NCBI GenBank assembly: GCA_944323435.1
Contig: CALUSN010000005.1
Location: 1 to 34,266 of the forward strand
Origin: Candidatus Gastranaerophilales bacterium
GTDB lineage: Bacteria > Cyanobacteriota > Vampirovibrionia > Gastranaerophilales > Gastranaerophilaceae
Direction of reading: 5' to 3'
DNA length: 34,266 bases
Under the pieces are notes generated by a model. The model saw only the letters and a list, made by a program, of their open reading frames with translations. It was not told the origin of the DNA and ran no database searches. Of the stretch, positions 14,996 through 23,016 are shown piece by piece. The first letter of the stretch is position 1. Each line of letters begins with the position of its first letter. Position numbers and translations under genes: made by a program.

Positions 14996-15093
14996 CTATT
15001 ATTTATATTATATAACATGTGCATACAAATTTATACGTGATTTTAATAAATTTTTACAAAATTATCCGGAGTGGACTCAGGAAACAATAATAC

Positions 15094-15126
15094 TTATTAA
15101 TTAATATATTCCGTTATTAATTAATA
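15094..15126. promoter_or_regulatory. Two 13-bp direct repeats, possible operator before the HdeD-like gene
   Basis: TTATTAATTAATA occurs twice, at 15094-15106 and 15114-15126. The repeat period is 20 bp, about two helical turns. Each copy contains the palindrome ATTAATTAAT. The spacing suggests cooperative binding by a dimeric regulator between the two divergent genes here. The rest of this 207-base gap shows nothing else clear. Confidence 0.35.
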
Positions 15127-15202
15127 CCTGATTTTTTGTCCGACAGGGGGAGTAAAAAATTTTTTTATTTATTATTCTGTAACCGAAAAGGAGATATTTA
15201 AA

Positions 15203-15739
15203 ATGACAGAAAAAAAATTCTTAAGCTGCGTTTTAACTGAAGGCATTCTTTTGACAACTCTGGGAATAGCAATGCTGCTGCTGCCTAAATTAACAACAAT
15301 AACTTTTGGAATGATGGTAAGTCTTGCATTTATTATTTATGGCGGATATAAAGCAATCAATGCCTTTATGTCAAGAAACTATATCAGACATTTTCTTTTA
15401 AATATAATACTCGGAATAATTCTTGCAGGTATCGGATTTTTTTTGTTTACCGCGCCCATGTTCAATCTGGTAATAATAACAAGCGCAATAGGTATTTATT
15501 TTTTATTAGAAAGTATTTCCTCCTGCGCATTCGCCATTCAAAACCGGAAAACTCTTTATTTCTGGTGGGCAGACATCCCGATAGCTATAATGCAATTTCT
15601 GGCAGGACTTATTATAATCATAGGACTGCCTGCAACGGCACTATGGGTAGTAGGACTTCTGGCAGGAATAAATTTTTTAATAACAGGAATGGTAATGATA
15701 AGTATGCATATCGCAACTAAATATAGTTACAATATTTAA
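15203..15739 (+). CDS. HdeD-family (DUF308) membrane protein
   Basis: 178 residues with six predicted membrane helices in three pairs, as in HdeD/DUF308 proteins, linked in E. coli to acid resistance. The repeated short blocks such as GIAMLLLP, GFFLFTAP and GLIIIIGLP are typical of this fold. The molecular role is not known. The start has AAAAGGAG nine bases upstream. The stop lies two bases from the stop of the convergent mntP gene. Tandem AT-rich repeats upstream may serve as operator. Confidence 0.8.
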   Translation: MTEKKFLSCVLTEGILLTTLGIAMLLLPKLTTITFGMMVSLAFIIYGGYKAINAFMSRNYIRHFLLNIILGIILAGIGFFLFTAPMFNLVIITSAIGIYFLLESISSCAFAIQNRKTLYFWWADIPIAIMQFLAGLIIIIGLPATALWVVGLLAGINFLITGMVMISMHIATKYSYNI

Positions 15740-15741
15740 CA

Positions 15742-16281
15742 TCAGATAAGTGCTTTAAAACCCAGTATTACCAATAAAATTCCTGCAAATATTTCTAACC
15801 CTCCGGTTGGTAAATGTTTCAACCTCCCGCCGAGATAAAATCCCGTAGAAGAGTTAACAAACGTAATAAAAGCTATTAGAACAGCCGGTTTCAAAATATG
15901 ATTTCCGAAAAGAGAAAGCGAAATTCCGACTGAAAAAGCATCTATACTGGTTGCAATTCCGACCATCAGCAGGCATTTAAAATCAATGCAAACGGGCTTT
16001 TCTTTTTTATTTTCAAATGCTTCTATAATAAACTTACCCCCCAGATAAATGAATATAAGAAAAACAATCCATCCGGCAAACGGCTCAATATAAGATTTAA
16101 CAAAACCTGTCAAAAAATAACCGATTACAGGCATTATTCCCTGAAACAACCCCGTACAGCAGGCAAGAAGCATTGCGTTTTTAAACCTTTTTTTTGTAAA
16201 AATCAGCCCGTACGAAAAAGACACTGCACAAGCATCTATTGATAAAGCTATTGCAAGCAATATTATTGATATGTAAGACAA
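15742..16281 (-). CDS. mntP: Manganese efflux pump MntP
   Basis: Six-helix exporter of Mn2+ across the inner membrane. The two family signatures are present: LSIDACAVSFSYG (D16) in helix 1 and ATSIDAFSVGISL in helix 4. The protein is 179 residues, a normal size. The start is a TTG at 16281, supported by AGGAG six bases upstream and by alignment of the N-terminus with the family; no ATG fits better. The -10 at 16319 gives a leader of about 30 bases, too short for the yybP-ykoY manganese riboswitch that controls many mntP genes. Confidence 0.9.
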   Translation of the reverse strand: MSYISIILLAIALSIDACAVSFSYGLIFTKKRFKNAMLLACCTGLFQGIMPVIGYFLTGFVKSYIEPFAGWIVFLIFIYLGGKFIIEAFENKKEKPVCIDFKCLLMVGIATSIDAFSVGISLSLFGNHILKPAVLIAFITFVNSSTGFYLGGRLKHLPTGGLEIFAGILLVILGFKALI

Positions 16282-16640
16282 TTTCTCTCCTGCAATTAAA
16301 ATCGTATTCTAATAAAATATTATAATACAATTCAAAATATTAATGAAACAATTCACCTGTTAAAGAGATTCTTCACCCTTAAAATATTATCGGGTTCAGA
16401 ATGACAGGAATATAACAATGGAGTGATTAAGTGACTGAGAATATAAAAATGTAGATCAGGCTCTGCCTGACAATAAATTACAAGTTAAATATTATTAGCA
16501 GACTGCCCAAACAGCCCTGACCAATCCATAACAAATTTGCCAGCCCTGCATTCTAAGACATAAAAACATCTCAAGATTTACCGGCTTTGCAACGCAAGCG
16601 ACAGCAGAGGATTAAAATAGCAGCCGTAAAATCTAAGTAA
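16282..16640. other. Gene-free stretch between mntP and the EF-hand gene
   Basis: No coding sequence is supported here. A perfect TATAAT (minus, 16319-16324) likely serves mntP. A fragment resembling the common TTCAGAATGACA intergenic repeat lies near 16395-16410. A 6-bp hairpin TCAGGC-TCT-GCCTGA is at 16456-16470; on the minus strand it is followed by TCTACATTTTT and could end the EF-hand gene transcript. The remainder shows nothing I can name. Confidence 0.5.
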
Positions 16641-17117
16641 TTAAGCATTGCGTTCAATCTTTGGTTCCGGAAAAGTTACAGCATTGTTAGAGTAACTGGT
16701 TAGCGCGCGGCCTATGTTACGGATAATAAGTCCTGCTTCATTTGTTTCAATGTTTTCCGGTTTTATTGCAGCCCGGGTTGACGGCCTGGAAACAGCATTC
16801 TCCTCGCAATATTTAATATAATCAGTATATGAGATACTTTCTGATTCTGAAGTCTGTTTGTTAATCATAGAATCAGCCAAATTTTGAACATTTTGAGTCT
16901 GTTCTTCTGTACTTATATTATTTTCCTCACAGTATTGCTGATACTCTTCCATTGTAACTACGCCGTCACTGTCAAGATCCATTTCTTCGTTATATCTTGG
17001 CTCGCCCTCTTTTGCATATACTGCCGGTTTATTATTTTGTGCATGATTATTATTAAATCCGTTAGAAACAGCTAAATTTTGTAATAACTGTAAATCCAGT
17101 GATAATCCGTCTGCCAT
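16641..17117 (-). CDS. EF-hand calcium-binding protein, otherwise unknown
   Basis: 158-residue soluble protein. Residues 47-58 (DLDSDGVVTMEE) form a canonical EF-hand loop with D47, D49, D51, G52 and E58, followed by helix YQQYCEENN. A second, loop-less echo SYTDYIKYCEENAVS (97-111) copies the exiting helix and may be a decayed second EF-hand. The N-terminus is polar with no signal peptide. It probably binds Ca2+ with one site; partner and role are unknown. It has its own strong sigma-70 promoter (17152-17179) and AAAGGTG ribosome site, so it is a single-gene unit. Confidence 0.75.
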   Translation of the reverse strand: MADGLSLDLQLLQNLAVSNGFNNNHAQNNKPAVYAKEGEPRYNEEMDLDSDGVVTMEEYQQYCEENNISTEEQTQNVQNLADSMINKQTSESESISYTDYIKYCEENAVSRPSTRAAIKPENIETNEAGLIIRNIGRALTSYSNNAVTFPEPKIERNA

Positions 17118-17151
17118 ATTACACCTTTCTGTATTATTAAATTATATACAA

Positions 17152-17179
17152 ATTATATCATACTTTTTTAAATTTTCAA
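17152..17179 (-). promoter_or_regulatory. Strong promoter for the EF-hand gene
   Basis: TTGAAA, sixteen bases, then TATAAT with an extended -10 TGA on the minus strand, 34 bases before the ATG. This is one of the best matches to the sigma-70 consensus in the window and implies high expression. Confidence 0.65.
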
Positions 17180-17182
17180 TAA

Positions 17183-17839
17183 TTAAAAAGAATTAATTAG
17201 TTTCAGGACGGCAAAGTGACGTTCTTTTGTTCCGTTTTCTTTCCTGTAGGAATAAAATATATCATTGTTGCAGCTTGTACAATAAGGACAAATGTCTATT
17301 GTATGAACCCCGATTTCTTCAAGCTGTCGCGCATTAATTCTTTTTAAATCGACATTTCTGTTATTATACAGCCCTGCAGGATTTTTAACTGTTTCCAGCA
17401 ATTTATCTCTGACATCTTCCGAGACTTCATAACAGCAGATTGAAATTGCAGGACCGATGATTGCAATAATATCTTCAGGATTTGAATTCATTTTTTCAAC
17501 GGTTTTAACTCCGATGCCTGCGGCTGTTCCTCTCCAACCGGCGTGGGAAATCGCGCCGGTTTTTTGTTTTTTATCATAAAAAACAAGCGGCGTACAATCT
17601 GCAAATCGCAGATATATTGTGTCTTTAGTATTTGTAAGGATTAACCCGTCAGTATCAGGATATTTGGATTTTTTGTCAATAAATTCCACATTATCGCTGT
17701 GAGTTTGTTCAGGTTTTATCAATCTCCCCTCAGTATGCGAAATATCCTCCGGCTTAAACCCGCGGGTGGTAAAATACGCACAATCAAGCAGTGAACTTTT
17801 TAAAACTCTTTTTTTATTAATCTCATCAAAGTAAAACAT
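17183..17839 (-). CDS. pgeF: PgeF/YfiH purine nucleosidase-type multicopper-oxidase-fold enzyme
   Basis: YfiH/DUF152 family (LACC1-like). The metal-site signature is complete: His in PEQTHSDN, Cys in FADCTPLV and His in SHAGWRGTAAG, with CCYEVSEDV later. Members act on purine nucleosides in vitro, and E. coli PgeF corrects peptidoglycan building blocks. At 218 residues it is slightly short of the usual 240-250, losing N-terminal residues. No ribosome site is visible before the ATG at 17839, so the start is less sure or the mRNA is leaderless. It lies downstream of the glucokinase gene, behind a hairpin. Confidence 0.88.
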   Translation of the reverse strand: MFYFDEINKKRVLKSSLLDCAYFTTRGFKPEDISHTEGRLIKPEQTHSDNVEFIDKKSKYPDTDGLILTNTKDTIYLRFADCTPLVFYDKKQKTGAISHAGWRGTAAGIGVKTVEKMNSNPEDIIAIIGPAISICCYEVSEDVRDKLLETVKNPAGLYNNRNVDLKRINARQLEEIGVHTIDICPYCTSCNNDIFYSYRKENGTKERHFAVLKLINSF

Positions 17840-17863
17840 AGTAATAACATAACATAAAGAAAG

Positions 17864-17889
17864 GGTACAGCGGAGAAAAACGCCGTACC
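17864..17889 (-). terminator. Hairpin between glucokinase and pgeF
   Basis: GGTAC-A-GCG and CGC-C-GTACC pair with one mismatch around an eight-base loop. On the minus strand CTTTCTTT follows. It is a likely intrinsic terminator after the glucokinase gene. Confidence 0.5.
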
Positions 17890-17919
17890 GTAATTAATGG
17901 AAAATTTACAAAGATATAA

Positions 17920-18864
17920 CTATGATTTAATCAGCAAACTTGCGCCGATTACTCCCGCGGTGTTGCCCAGTTGTGCAGGAACAACTTTGACTTCTCTCTG
18001 AATAGTCATTGCGCGTTTTTGAATAGTTTCCTTAATCGGGTCAAGAAGAATATCGCCTGCATCAGCTACTCCTCCGCCGATTATGATTTTTTCAGGATTC
18101 AAAAGATTAACTACACTTACAAGCCCCATACCAATATATTCGCCCATAATTCTGAAAATCTGTTTTGCAACCGGGTCGCCTTCTTTTGCGGCAACTGCAA
18201 CGATATACGGCGTAATATCAGGGTTAGCGAGTTCTCTGTACTTCGTGGATTTTCCGCCTTTAATGTATTCTTCTGCCATTGCAACAATGCTCGGGCCTGA
18301 AGCATAAGCTTCCAGACATCCCCTGTCACCGCAGCCGCAGAGCGGGCCGCCCTGCATATTAAGTTTAATATGTCCGATTTCACCGGCAGCGTTATCTGCA
18401 CCGCGGACAAGCTTACCGTTAATTACCAGTCCGGAGCCGATTCCTGTTCCGACAGTTATACAAACTAAGTTTTCACATCCTACACCGGCGCCGTAGTTTA
18501 ATTCTCCTAGAGCTGCTGTTCTTACATCATTATCAACACGCGTCGGAATCCCAAACTCTTTTTCCATAATACTTGCTATTGGAACATCAACCCAGCCCGG
18601 AATATTAGGAGCCAGTCTTACTACACCTTTTTTGCAATCAATCTGTCCCGGAAAACCAAATCCCATACCTTCTATATCAGAAGCCTTCATCTTGGTTTCT
18701 TTAAGTAAATCTCTGATTGCATCTTTCATGCTGTTTATTGTATATTCATATCCCATCTCTGCTCTTGTAGGAATGGAATTTGAGTAAATAATCTTTCCTT
18801 TATCGCTTACAAGAGCGATTTTAACATTGGTTCCGCCTACGTCAATACCAATTCTCTGTGCCAT
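17920..18864 (-). CDS. glcK: ROK-family glucokinase
   Basis: ATP-dependent sugar kinase, most likely glucokinase feeding glucose into glycolysis. It has the phosphate loop DVGGTNVKIAL at the start, catalytic Asp in RVDNDVRTAALGE, the glycine-rich GTGIGSGLVINGKL, and the ROK signature GEIGH. The zinc cluster CGCGDRGCLEAYAS is also present. Its length of 314 is normal. The start has AAGGAG eleven bases upstream. Other ROK kinases (fructokinase, N-acetylmannosamine kinase) share these motifs, so sugar specificity is inferred. Confidence 0.92.
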   Translation of the reverse strand: MAQRIGIDVGGTNVKIALVSDKGKIIYSNSIPTRAEMGYEYTINSMKDAIRDLLKETKMKASDIEGMGFGFPGQIDCKKGVVRLAPNIPGWVDVPIASIMEKEFGIPTRVDNDVRTAALGELNYGAGVGCENLVCITVGTGIGSGLVINGKLVRGADNAAGEIGHIKLNMQGGPLCGCGDRGCLEAYASGPSIVAMAEEYIKGGKSTKYRELANPDITPYIVAVAAKEGDPVAKQIFRIMGEYIGMGLVSVVNLLNPEKIIIGGGVADAGDILLDPIKETIQKRAMTIQREVKVVPAQLGNTAGVIGASLLIKS

Positions 18865-18994
18865 TTATATTTTTCTCCTTCCTGTAGATTGATTAAATTT
18901 TACCACAAACAGAGAGAAATGTATAGAAAATAAAAACTTTATGTATTTTATTATACATTTGCATGCCGGCTGTAAATCATGTTATTATTATTTT

Positions 18995-19297
18995 ATGAGA
19001 AAGCTTTTATTATTAACTTTAATTTTGTTTTCAATACCCGCCGCAAATGCAACCTGCTGCAGTGAATATTTGGAGGATTTGTATTCAAAAGAATACAATA
19101 CAAAAGTTCGAATTATATCGAAAGATGAACATATCGACAAATATGAACAAAAAATAGGTGATAATTTTGTTTCATCAATTGTTTACGGTGTCGGGTATAT
19201 GAAGCGTCCGAAATGCAAAAAAATCAGAATAACTTACATTTGTCTTTTAGAGAGTTGTGACAAACCGCCGATTTGGGGATATGTAATTCCAAGATGA
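18995..19297 (+). CDS. Small secreted Cys-containing protein
   Basis: I do not recognise this protein. From the ATG at 18995 it begins with a clear signal peptide (MRKLLLLTLILFSIPAANA). A basic mature part of about 80 residues follows, holding five cysteines: a CC pair at its start, one in RPKCKK, and two in ICLLESC. Disulfides in the periplasm or outside are plausible. No ribosome site precedes the ATG. A TATTAT element with TGT before it lies so close that a leaderless mRNA is likely. An in-frame ATG further up (18941) would hide the signal peptide, so I reject it. The 3' end lies beside a minus-strand terminator. Confidence 0.65.
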   Translation: MRKLLLLTLILFSIPAANATCCSEYLEDLYSKEYNTKVRIISKDEHIDKYEQKIGDNFVSSIVYGVGYMKRPKCKKIRITYICLLESCDKPPIWGYVIPR

Positions 19298-19299
19298 GT

Positions 19300-19337
19300 A
19301 AAAAAATCTTGCCCGATAAAACTACCGGACAAGATTT
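19300..19337 (-). terminator. Intrinsic terminator after the ferredoxin gene
   Basis: AAATCTTG/CAAGATTT plus an inner CCG pairing (one mismatch) forms the stem. On the minus strand a run of seven Ts follows directly. It ends the ferredoxin transcript and lies against the stop of the convergent secreted-protein gene. Confidence 0.8.
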
Positions 19338-19354
19338 GATAAATATGTTTAAAA

Positions 19355-19531
19355 CTATTCAACTTCGATTGCAGAAACAGGGCAGGCGTTAGCTGCTTCT
19401 TTAACGCATTCTTCGTTTCCTGCAATGCCTGCAGGAGTTACTTCTGCTCTATCTTCTACGTGAAAAACCGCGTCGCAGATTGATTCGCAAGCGCCGCATC
19501 CGATACATGAATCATTAATTGTTACGTTCAT
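19355..19531 (-). CDS. Small [4Fe-4S] ferredoxin
   Basis: A 58-residue electron carrier that is easily missed because of its size. Cysteines C9, C12 and C15 (CIGCGAC) and C50 in CPVSAIEVE bind one [4Fe-4S] cluster. C19 and C42 stand where Thermotoga/Desulfovibrio-type monocluster ferredoxins have a disulfide pair. The acidic composition is usual. The start is fixed by AAGGAG before the ATG, with an extended -10 promoter further up and a strong terminator behind. It is a single-gene unit. It likely serves low-potential reactions such as pyruvate:ferredoxin oxidoreductase or hydrogenase, by family knowledge rather than context. Confidence 0.93.
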   Translation of the reverse strand: MNVTINDSCIGCGACESICDAVFHVEDRAEVTPAGIAGNEECVKEAANACPVSAIEVE

Positions 19532-19626
19532 TTGTTTTCTCCTTTTTTATTAAATTCAGTTGAGGAGTTGGAAAGAAGTTATATTTCTTTTAAACTTCTA
19601 AACCTATCTCCTTCTAAACTTACTTA

Positions 19627-19634
19627 ATTATACA
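19627..19634 (-). promoter_or_regulatory. Extended -10 promoter of the ferredoxin gene
   Basis: TGTATAAT on the minus strand, perfect for an extended -10, lies about 95 bases before the ATG. No strong -35 is needed with TGn. The leader between is long and contains a short GAAGTT/AACTTC stem of unknown meaning. Confidence 0.5.
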
Positions 19635-19649
19635 CTCAAATCCGAAAAA

Positions 19650-20831
19650 TTAAAATAACCAACCGGATACCCTCTCTGCTATTGAATCAAAGCCCGTTGT
19701 TATTCCGAGATTTTTCGGCTCGATTGACGGCGAGTAATAAAGTACCGGAACCTGCTCCCTTGTGTGGTCTGTACCCGGAACAGTAGGGTCGCAGCCATGG
19801 TCTGCAGTTATTATCAAAAGGTCATCCTTACCGATTAGCGGCAGAATTTTTGTCAAATACCTGTCGATTTCTTCAATCGCTTCTCCGTAACCTTTTGCGT
19901 TGTTTCTATGACCGAAAAGCATATCAGTGTCTACAAGGTTTGTAAAAATTATTTCTCTGTCATTATCGGTAATATTTACACCCTGATACTTGATGCCATC
20001 CAAATCAAGAGTTCCGTCCAGCGCTTTTATTGTAAGCTCTAAGCCTTCCCTGTTTGAACCCGTATGGATAGCGTGAGTTATGCCTGCTTTTGAAAAAATA
20101 TCTTCAATCTTCCCGATTCCGATAACTTTTGCGCCGGCTTTTTTAACTTTGTCCAGCACTGTATCCTCAGGCGGCGCCATGGAATAATCCCTTCTATCCT
20201 TGGAAATCCTTGTCGGCTTGCCGTCAATAACTTTGTAAGGACGTGCAATAACCCTTGCAACATTATATCTGCCTTCATCGAGAATTCTTCTTGCAATTTT
20301 GCACCAGTTATATAAAGTTTCTAATGGTATCATATCCGTATCAAGAGCTATCTGAAACACACTGTCTGCAGAAGTATAAACAATCGGATATTTTGTTCTG
20401 TGATGTTCGTCGTTTAATTTTTCTATAATTGCCGTTCCGCTTGCAGGAATATTAGCAAGAACACCGCCGCATCCGGTTTCTTCTATAAATTTATCAATAA
20501 GTTCCTTCGGAAAACCCTCCGGAAAAGTTGCAAACGGTTTTTCCGACACAAGCCCCGCAATTTCCCAGTGACCGGTTGTCGTGTCTTTGCCTTTGGATTT
20601 TTCTCTCAAAGTTCCGTATTGCGCTATCGGGCTTTCAGTCTTATTAATCCCTTTAAAATCCTGAATATTTCCAAGCCCCATTTTTTCAAGGTTAGGAAGA
20701 TTAAGCCCGCCGTTAAATTCACACACATTTTTTAATGTGTTACATTCTTTTATATCGCCAAATTCTTCGCAATCCGGCATAGCGCCGATTCCCATGGAAT
20801 CTATTACTATAATTATTGCTCGTTTTATCAT
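19650..20831 (-). CDS. deoB: Phosphopentomutase
   Basis: DeoB interconverts ribose-1-P (or deoxyribose-1-P) and ribose-5-P in nucleoside salvage. It belongs to the alkaline phosphatase-like superfamily with two Mn2+. Metal-site blocks are present at the start (DSMGIGAMPD) and near the end (ADHGCDPTVPGTDHT). The phospho-Thr region GKDTTTGHWE is in the first third. Its length of 393 is normal. It starts nine bases after the HxlR-type regulator gene and is the last gene of the four-gene operon beginning with the UPF0210 gene. Confidence 0.96.
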   Translation of the reverse strand: MIKRAIIIVIDSMGIGAMPDCEEFGDIKECNTLKNVCEFNGGLNLPNLEKMGLGNIQDFKGINKTESPIAQYGTLREKSKGKDTTTGHWEIAGLVSEKPFATFPEGFPKELIDKFIEETGCGGVLANIPASGTAIIEKLNDEHHRTKYPIVYTSADSVFQIALDTDMIPLETLYNWCKIARRILDEGRYNVARVIARPYKVIDGKPTRISKDRRDYSMAPPEDTVLDKVKKAGAKVIGIGKIEDIFSKAGITHAIHTGSNREGLELTIKALDGTLDLDGIKYQGVNITDNDREIIFTNLVDTDMLFGHRNNAKGYGEAIEEIDRYLTKILPLIGKDDLLIITADHGCDPTVPGTDHTREQVPVLYYSPSIEPKNLGITTGFDSIAERVSGWLF

Positions 20832-20840
20832 GTTTTTCTC

Positions 20841-21191
20841 CTAATCAGACAGCCGGCTGTATTTTTCCTGTAATTTGCGCAGCTTTTTATATTCTTTTCC
20901 CCACTTTTGCATACATTCAATAACCGGCCGCAATGTATAACCAATATCTGTAAGATAATATTCAACTTTCGGCTGTAATGTATCATATTCTTTACGAATG
21001 ATAAGCCCGTCCTCTTCCAGTTCCCGCAAGCAGTTTGTAAGCACTTTTGCAGTACAGCCAAGTTTGTTTTTCAACTCCAGAAACCGCATTTCTTTTTTAA
21101 GCAGCTCTTGTATTATAAGTATTTTCCATCTTGCTCCGATAAGCTGCAAAACCACACTTACCGGATTTACTGCTAAATCTTTGTATTGCAT
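20841..21191 (-). CDS. HxlR-family transcriptional regulator
   Basis: 116 residues with the winged helix-turn-helix of the HxlR family: the GARWKILIIQEL start, FLELKNKLGCTAKVLTNCLRELEEDG as recognition region, and YLTDIGYTLRPVIECMQKWG as dimer helix. The near-N-terminal Cys found in redox-sensing members (HypR, QorR) is absent here, although C46 lies in the recognition region. It sits between the DUF4160 and deoB genes with gaps of eight and nine bases. It probably regulates its own operon. The ribosome site is weak, which suggests coupling. Confidence 0.9.
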   Translation of the reverse strand: MQYKDLAVNPVSVVLQLIGARWKILIIQELLKKEMRFLELKNKLGCTAKVLTNCLRELEEDGLIIRKEYDTLQPKVEYYLTDIGYTLRPVIECMQKWGKEYKKLRKLQEKYSRLSD

Positions 21192-21199
21192 ATATTATT

Positions 21200-21547
21200 T
21201 TAATTTCCTGCTGTGCCGGGAGAATTTTCTTCATCTTTATTCTTGGCGGAAGTATCCCAGAGTTCTCTCAATTGGTTTTTAACTCCCATTCTGCCAAACC
21301 ATTTGATAACAAGCCGCTCTTCATATCCTAAACCGCCGTTAATTTTTGAACAGTCAGATATAGAAAATACCGCTTCTGAAATAGAAATTCTGACAAAAAA
21401 GTGAGGCTGCTGGTATTTTGCGGCATCCATCCAAATCCTTATATTATTGTATTTTGCAAGGTTAATACTCTTGACGTTGTGCGCGTCAGATTGTTCATCA
21501 ATCATAAATTTTTTCAAATGGTCTTCAAGATCTTTAAATGTTTTCAT
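21200..21547 (-). CDS. DUF4160-like small protein
   Basis: 115 residues. Residues about 33-97 follow the DUF4160 pattern: an IRIWM strand, a PHFFVRI strand in place of the usual PPHFHV, then AVFSI, a short Ile-x-Gly-x-Leu turn, and an ERLVIKWF...QLRELWDT helix. DUF4160 proteins are often found beside DUF2442 proteins and have been suggested to be toxin-antitoxin related, but their function is not established. No DUF2442 partner is here. It lies ten bases after the UPF0210 gene and eight before the regulator gene, so it is part of the same operon. Assignment is by pattern only. Confidence 0.7.
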   Translation of the reverse strand: MKTFKDLEDHLKKFMIDEQSDAHNVKSINLAKYNNIRIWMDAAKYQQPHFFVRISISEAVFSISDCSKINGGLGYEERLVIKWFGRMGVKNQLRELWDTSAKNKDEENSPGTAGN

Positions 21548-21557
21548 TATTACGCCT

Positions 21558-22925
21558 CTAGTTATTCAAACTGTGTACAGGTGCAGGAATTCTGCCCCCT
21601 CTGTTTACAAAATTTTCTGATGAAAGTGTGTTAATTTTCATCACCGGAGCTTCTCCGAGAAGTCCTCCGAATACAACTTTATCTCCGGCCTTTTTATCCG
21701 GTGCCGGAATAATTCTGACAGCAGTTGTTTTCTTATTAATCATACCTATAGCCATCTCATCTGCTATCATACCGGCAATCGTTGAAACCGGAGTATCACC
21801 GGGGATTGCAATCATATCAAGCCCTACAGAACAAACGCATGTCATTGCTTCGAGTTTGTCAAAAGTCAAACATCCGCTTGCTGCTGCTTCAATCATTCCG
21901 GCATCCTCGGAAACAGGAATAAATGCTCCTGAAAGTCCTCCTACATATGAACTTGCCATAATTCCGCCTTTTTTGACCGCATCGTTTAGCATTGCAAGAG
22001 CAGCTGTTGTTCCGTGAGCGCCGGCATGCTCAAGTCCCATTGCCTGAAATATTTGTGCAACGCTGTCTCCGACTGCCGGAGTCGGCGCAAGTGAAAGGTC
22101 AACTACGCCAAACGGAACATTCAGTTTAGCAGCAAGTTTTCTTCCGACAAGTTCGCCTGTTGTTGTAATTTTATACGCAGTTTGCTTAATTTTATTTGCA
22201 AGAACTCCAAAATCAGCCTTTTTATCCAGATCATTTATTGCGGCTCTTACAACTCCCGGCCCTGAAACACCTATATTCAATGCACATTCCGGTTCTCCGT
22301 ATCCGCAATATGCGCCTGCCATAAACGGATTGTCACTTACAGAATTACAGAATACTACAAGTTTTGCTGCCCCGAGCCCGTCTTTATCAGCCGTAAGTTC
22401 TGCCGATTTTTTAACAGTCTCTGCCATTTTCAACACTGCATCCATATTGATTCCGGCTTTTGAACTTGCAACATTTACGGAAGAACATAGCCTGCCGGTT
22501 GAAGCCAGTGCTTCCGGTATTGATTCAATCAGAGCTAAATCGCCCTGTGTACACCCTTTTTCCACAAGCGCAGAAAATCCGCCGATAAAATCTATACCGA
22601 GATTTTTTGCGCACTCGTCAAGTGTTTTTGCAATTTTTATGTAATCCTTTTGAATGCAGGATTCTCCGACCAGCGAAACCGGTGTTACGGCAATCCGCTT
22701 ATTTACTATCGGGATAGAGTAGTCATTTTCTATATCATTTGCGTATTGTACAAGATTTCCGGCATATTTATCCAGCTTTTTGCGAATTTTGTCACAACCA
22801 ATATTTACATCTTCTGACAAACAGTCCCTTAAACTTATTGTAAGCGTCACAGTTCTTATATCAAAATTGTGAAGCTTAATCATATTTATGGTTTCAAGGA
22901 TTAAACTCTCATCAAATATTGTCAT
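21558..22925 (-). CDS. UPF0210 (PFL/DUF711) family protein
   Basis: 455 residues, the normal length for UPF0210 when started at the ATG at 22925 ([16 protein letters not shown]). A further in-frame ATG (22967) lies upstream of the promoter and is unlikely. The family resembles glycyl-radical-enzyme folds by structure, but its reaction is unknown. Conserved glycine-rich blocks such as [24 protein letters not shown] and [18 protein letters not shown] are all visible. It usually pairs with an ACT-domain UPF0237 gene, which is absent here; DUF4160, hxlR and deoB follow instead. No ribosome site is present, and the -10 is so close that the mRNA is leaderless or nearly so. Confidence 0.92.
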   Translation of the reverse strand: MTIFDESLILETINMIKLHNFDIRTVTLTISLRDCLSEDVNIGCDKIRKKLDKYAGNLVQYANDIENDYSIPIVNKRIAVTPVSLVGESCIQKDYIKIAKTLDECAKNLGIDFIGGFSALVEKGCTQGDLALIESIPEALASTGRLCSSVNVASSKAGINMDAVLKMAETVKKSAELTADKDGLGAAKLVVFCNSVSDNPFMAGAYCGYGEPECALNIGVSGPGVVRAAINDLDKKADFGVLANKIKQTAYKITTTGELVGRKLAAKLNVPFGVVDLSLAPTPAVGDSVAQIFQAMGLEHAGAHGTTAALAMLNDAVKKGGIMASSYVGGLSGAFIPVSEDAGMIEAAASGCLTFDKLEAMTCVCSVGLDMIAIPGDTPVSTIAGMIADEMAIGMINKKTTAVRIIPAPDKKAGDKVVFGGLLGEAPVMKINTLSSENFVNRGGRIPAPVHSLNN

Positions 22926-22935
22926 AATATTAAAT

Positions 22936-22944
22936 ATTATAACA
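22936..22944 (-). promoter_or_regulatory. Extended -10 for a near-leaderless UPF0210 mRNA
   Basis: TGTTATAAT on the minus strand ends ten bases before the ATG at 22925, with TTCAAA seventeen bases upstream as a weak -35. Transcription would start about two to five bases before the ATG, leaving no space for a ribosome site, and none is seen. Confidence 0.55.
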
Positions 22945-22985
22945 TATATTACAAAATTTTTGAACATTTACAATATTTTTTTGTA

Positions 22986-22991
22986 TATAAT
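22986..22991 (+). promoter_or_regulatory. -10 element for the DAHP synthase gene
   Basis: TATAAT on the plus strand lies 25 bases before the ATG at 23017; candidate -35 elements are poorly spaced. A GGAGG ribosome site follows at 23002-23006. The region is shared with the divergent UPF0210 promoter. Confidence 0.4.
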
Positions 22992-23016
22992 ATTAATTAT
23001 CGGAGGTATGAAGTAA

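Noticed and set aside
15121-15150. Sigma-28-like promoter (TAAT...TCCGACAG) before the HdeD-like gene
   Set aside because: Both halves are imperfect and the spacing is about 13 instead of 15 bases.
16282-16400. yybP-ykoY manganese riboswitch before mntP
   Set aside because: None of the conserved blocks is present, and the likely transcription start leaves a leader of only about 30 bases.
23008-23016. Two-codon mini-ORF ATG-AAG-TAA directly before the DAHP synthase ATG
   Set aside because: GGAGG lies one base from its ATG, too close for initiation; the spacing fits the ATG at 23017 instead. Probably chance.
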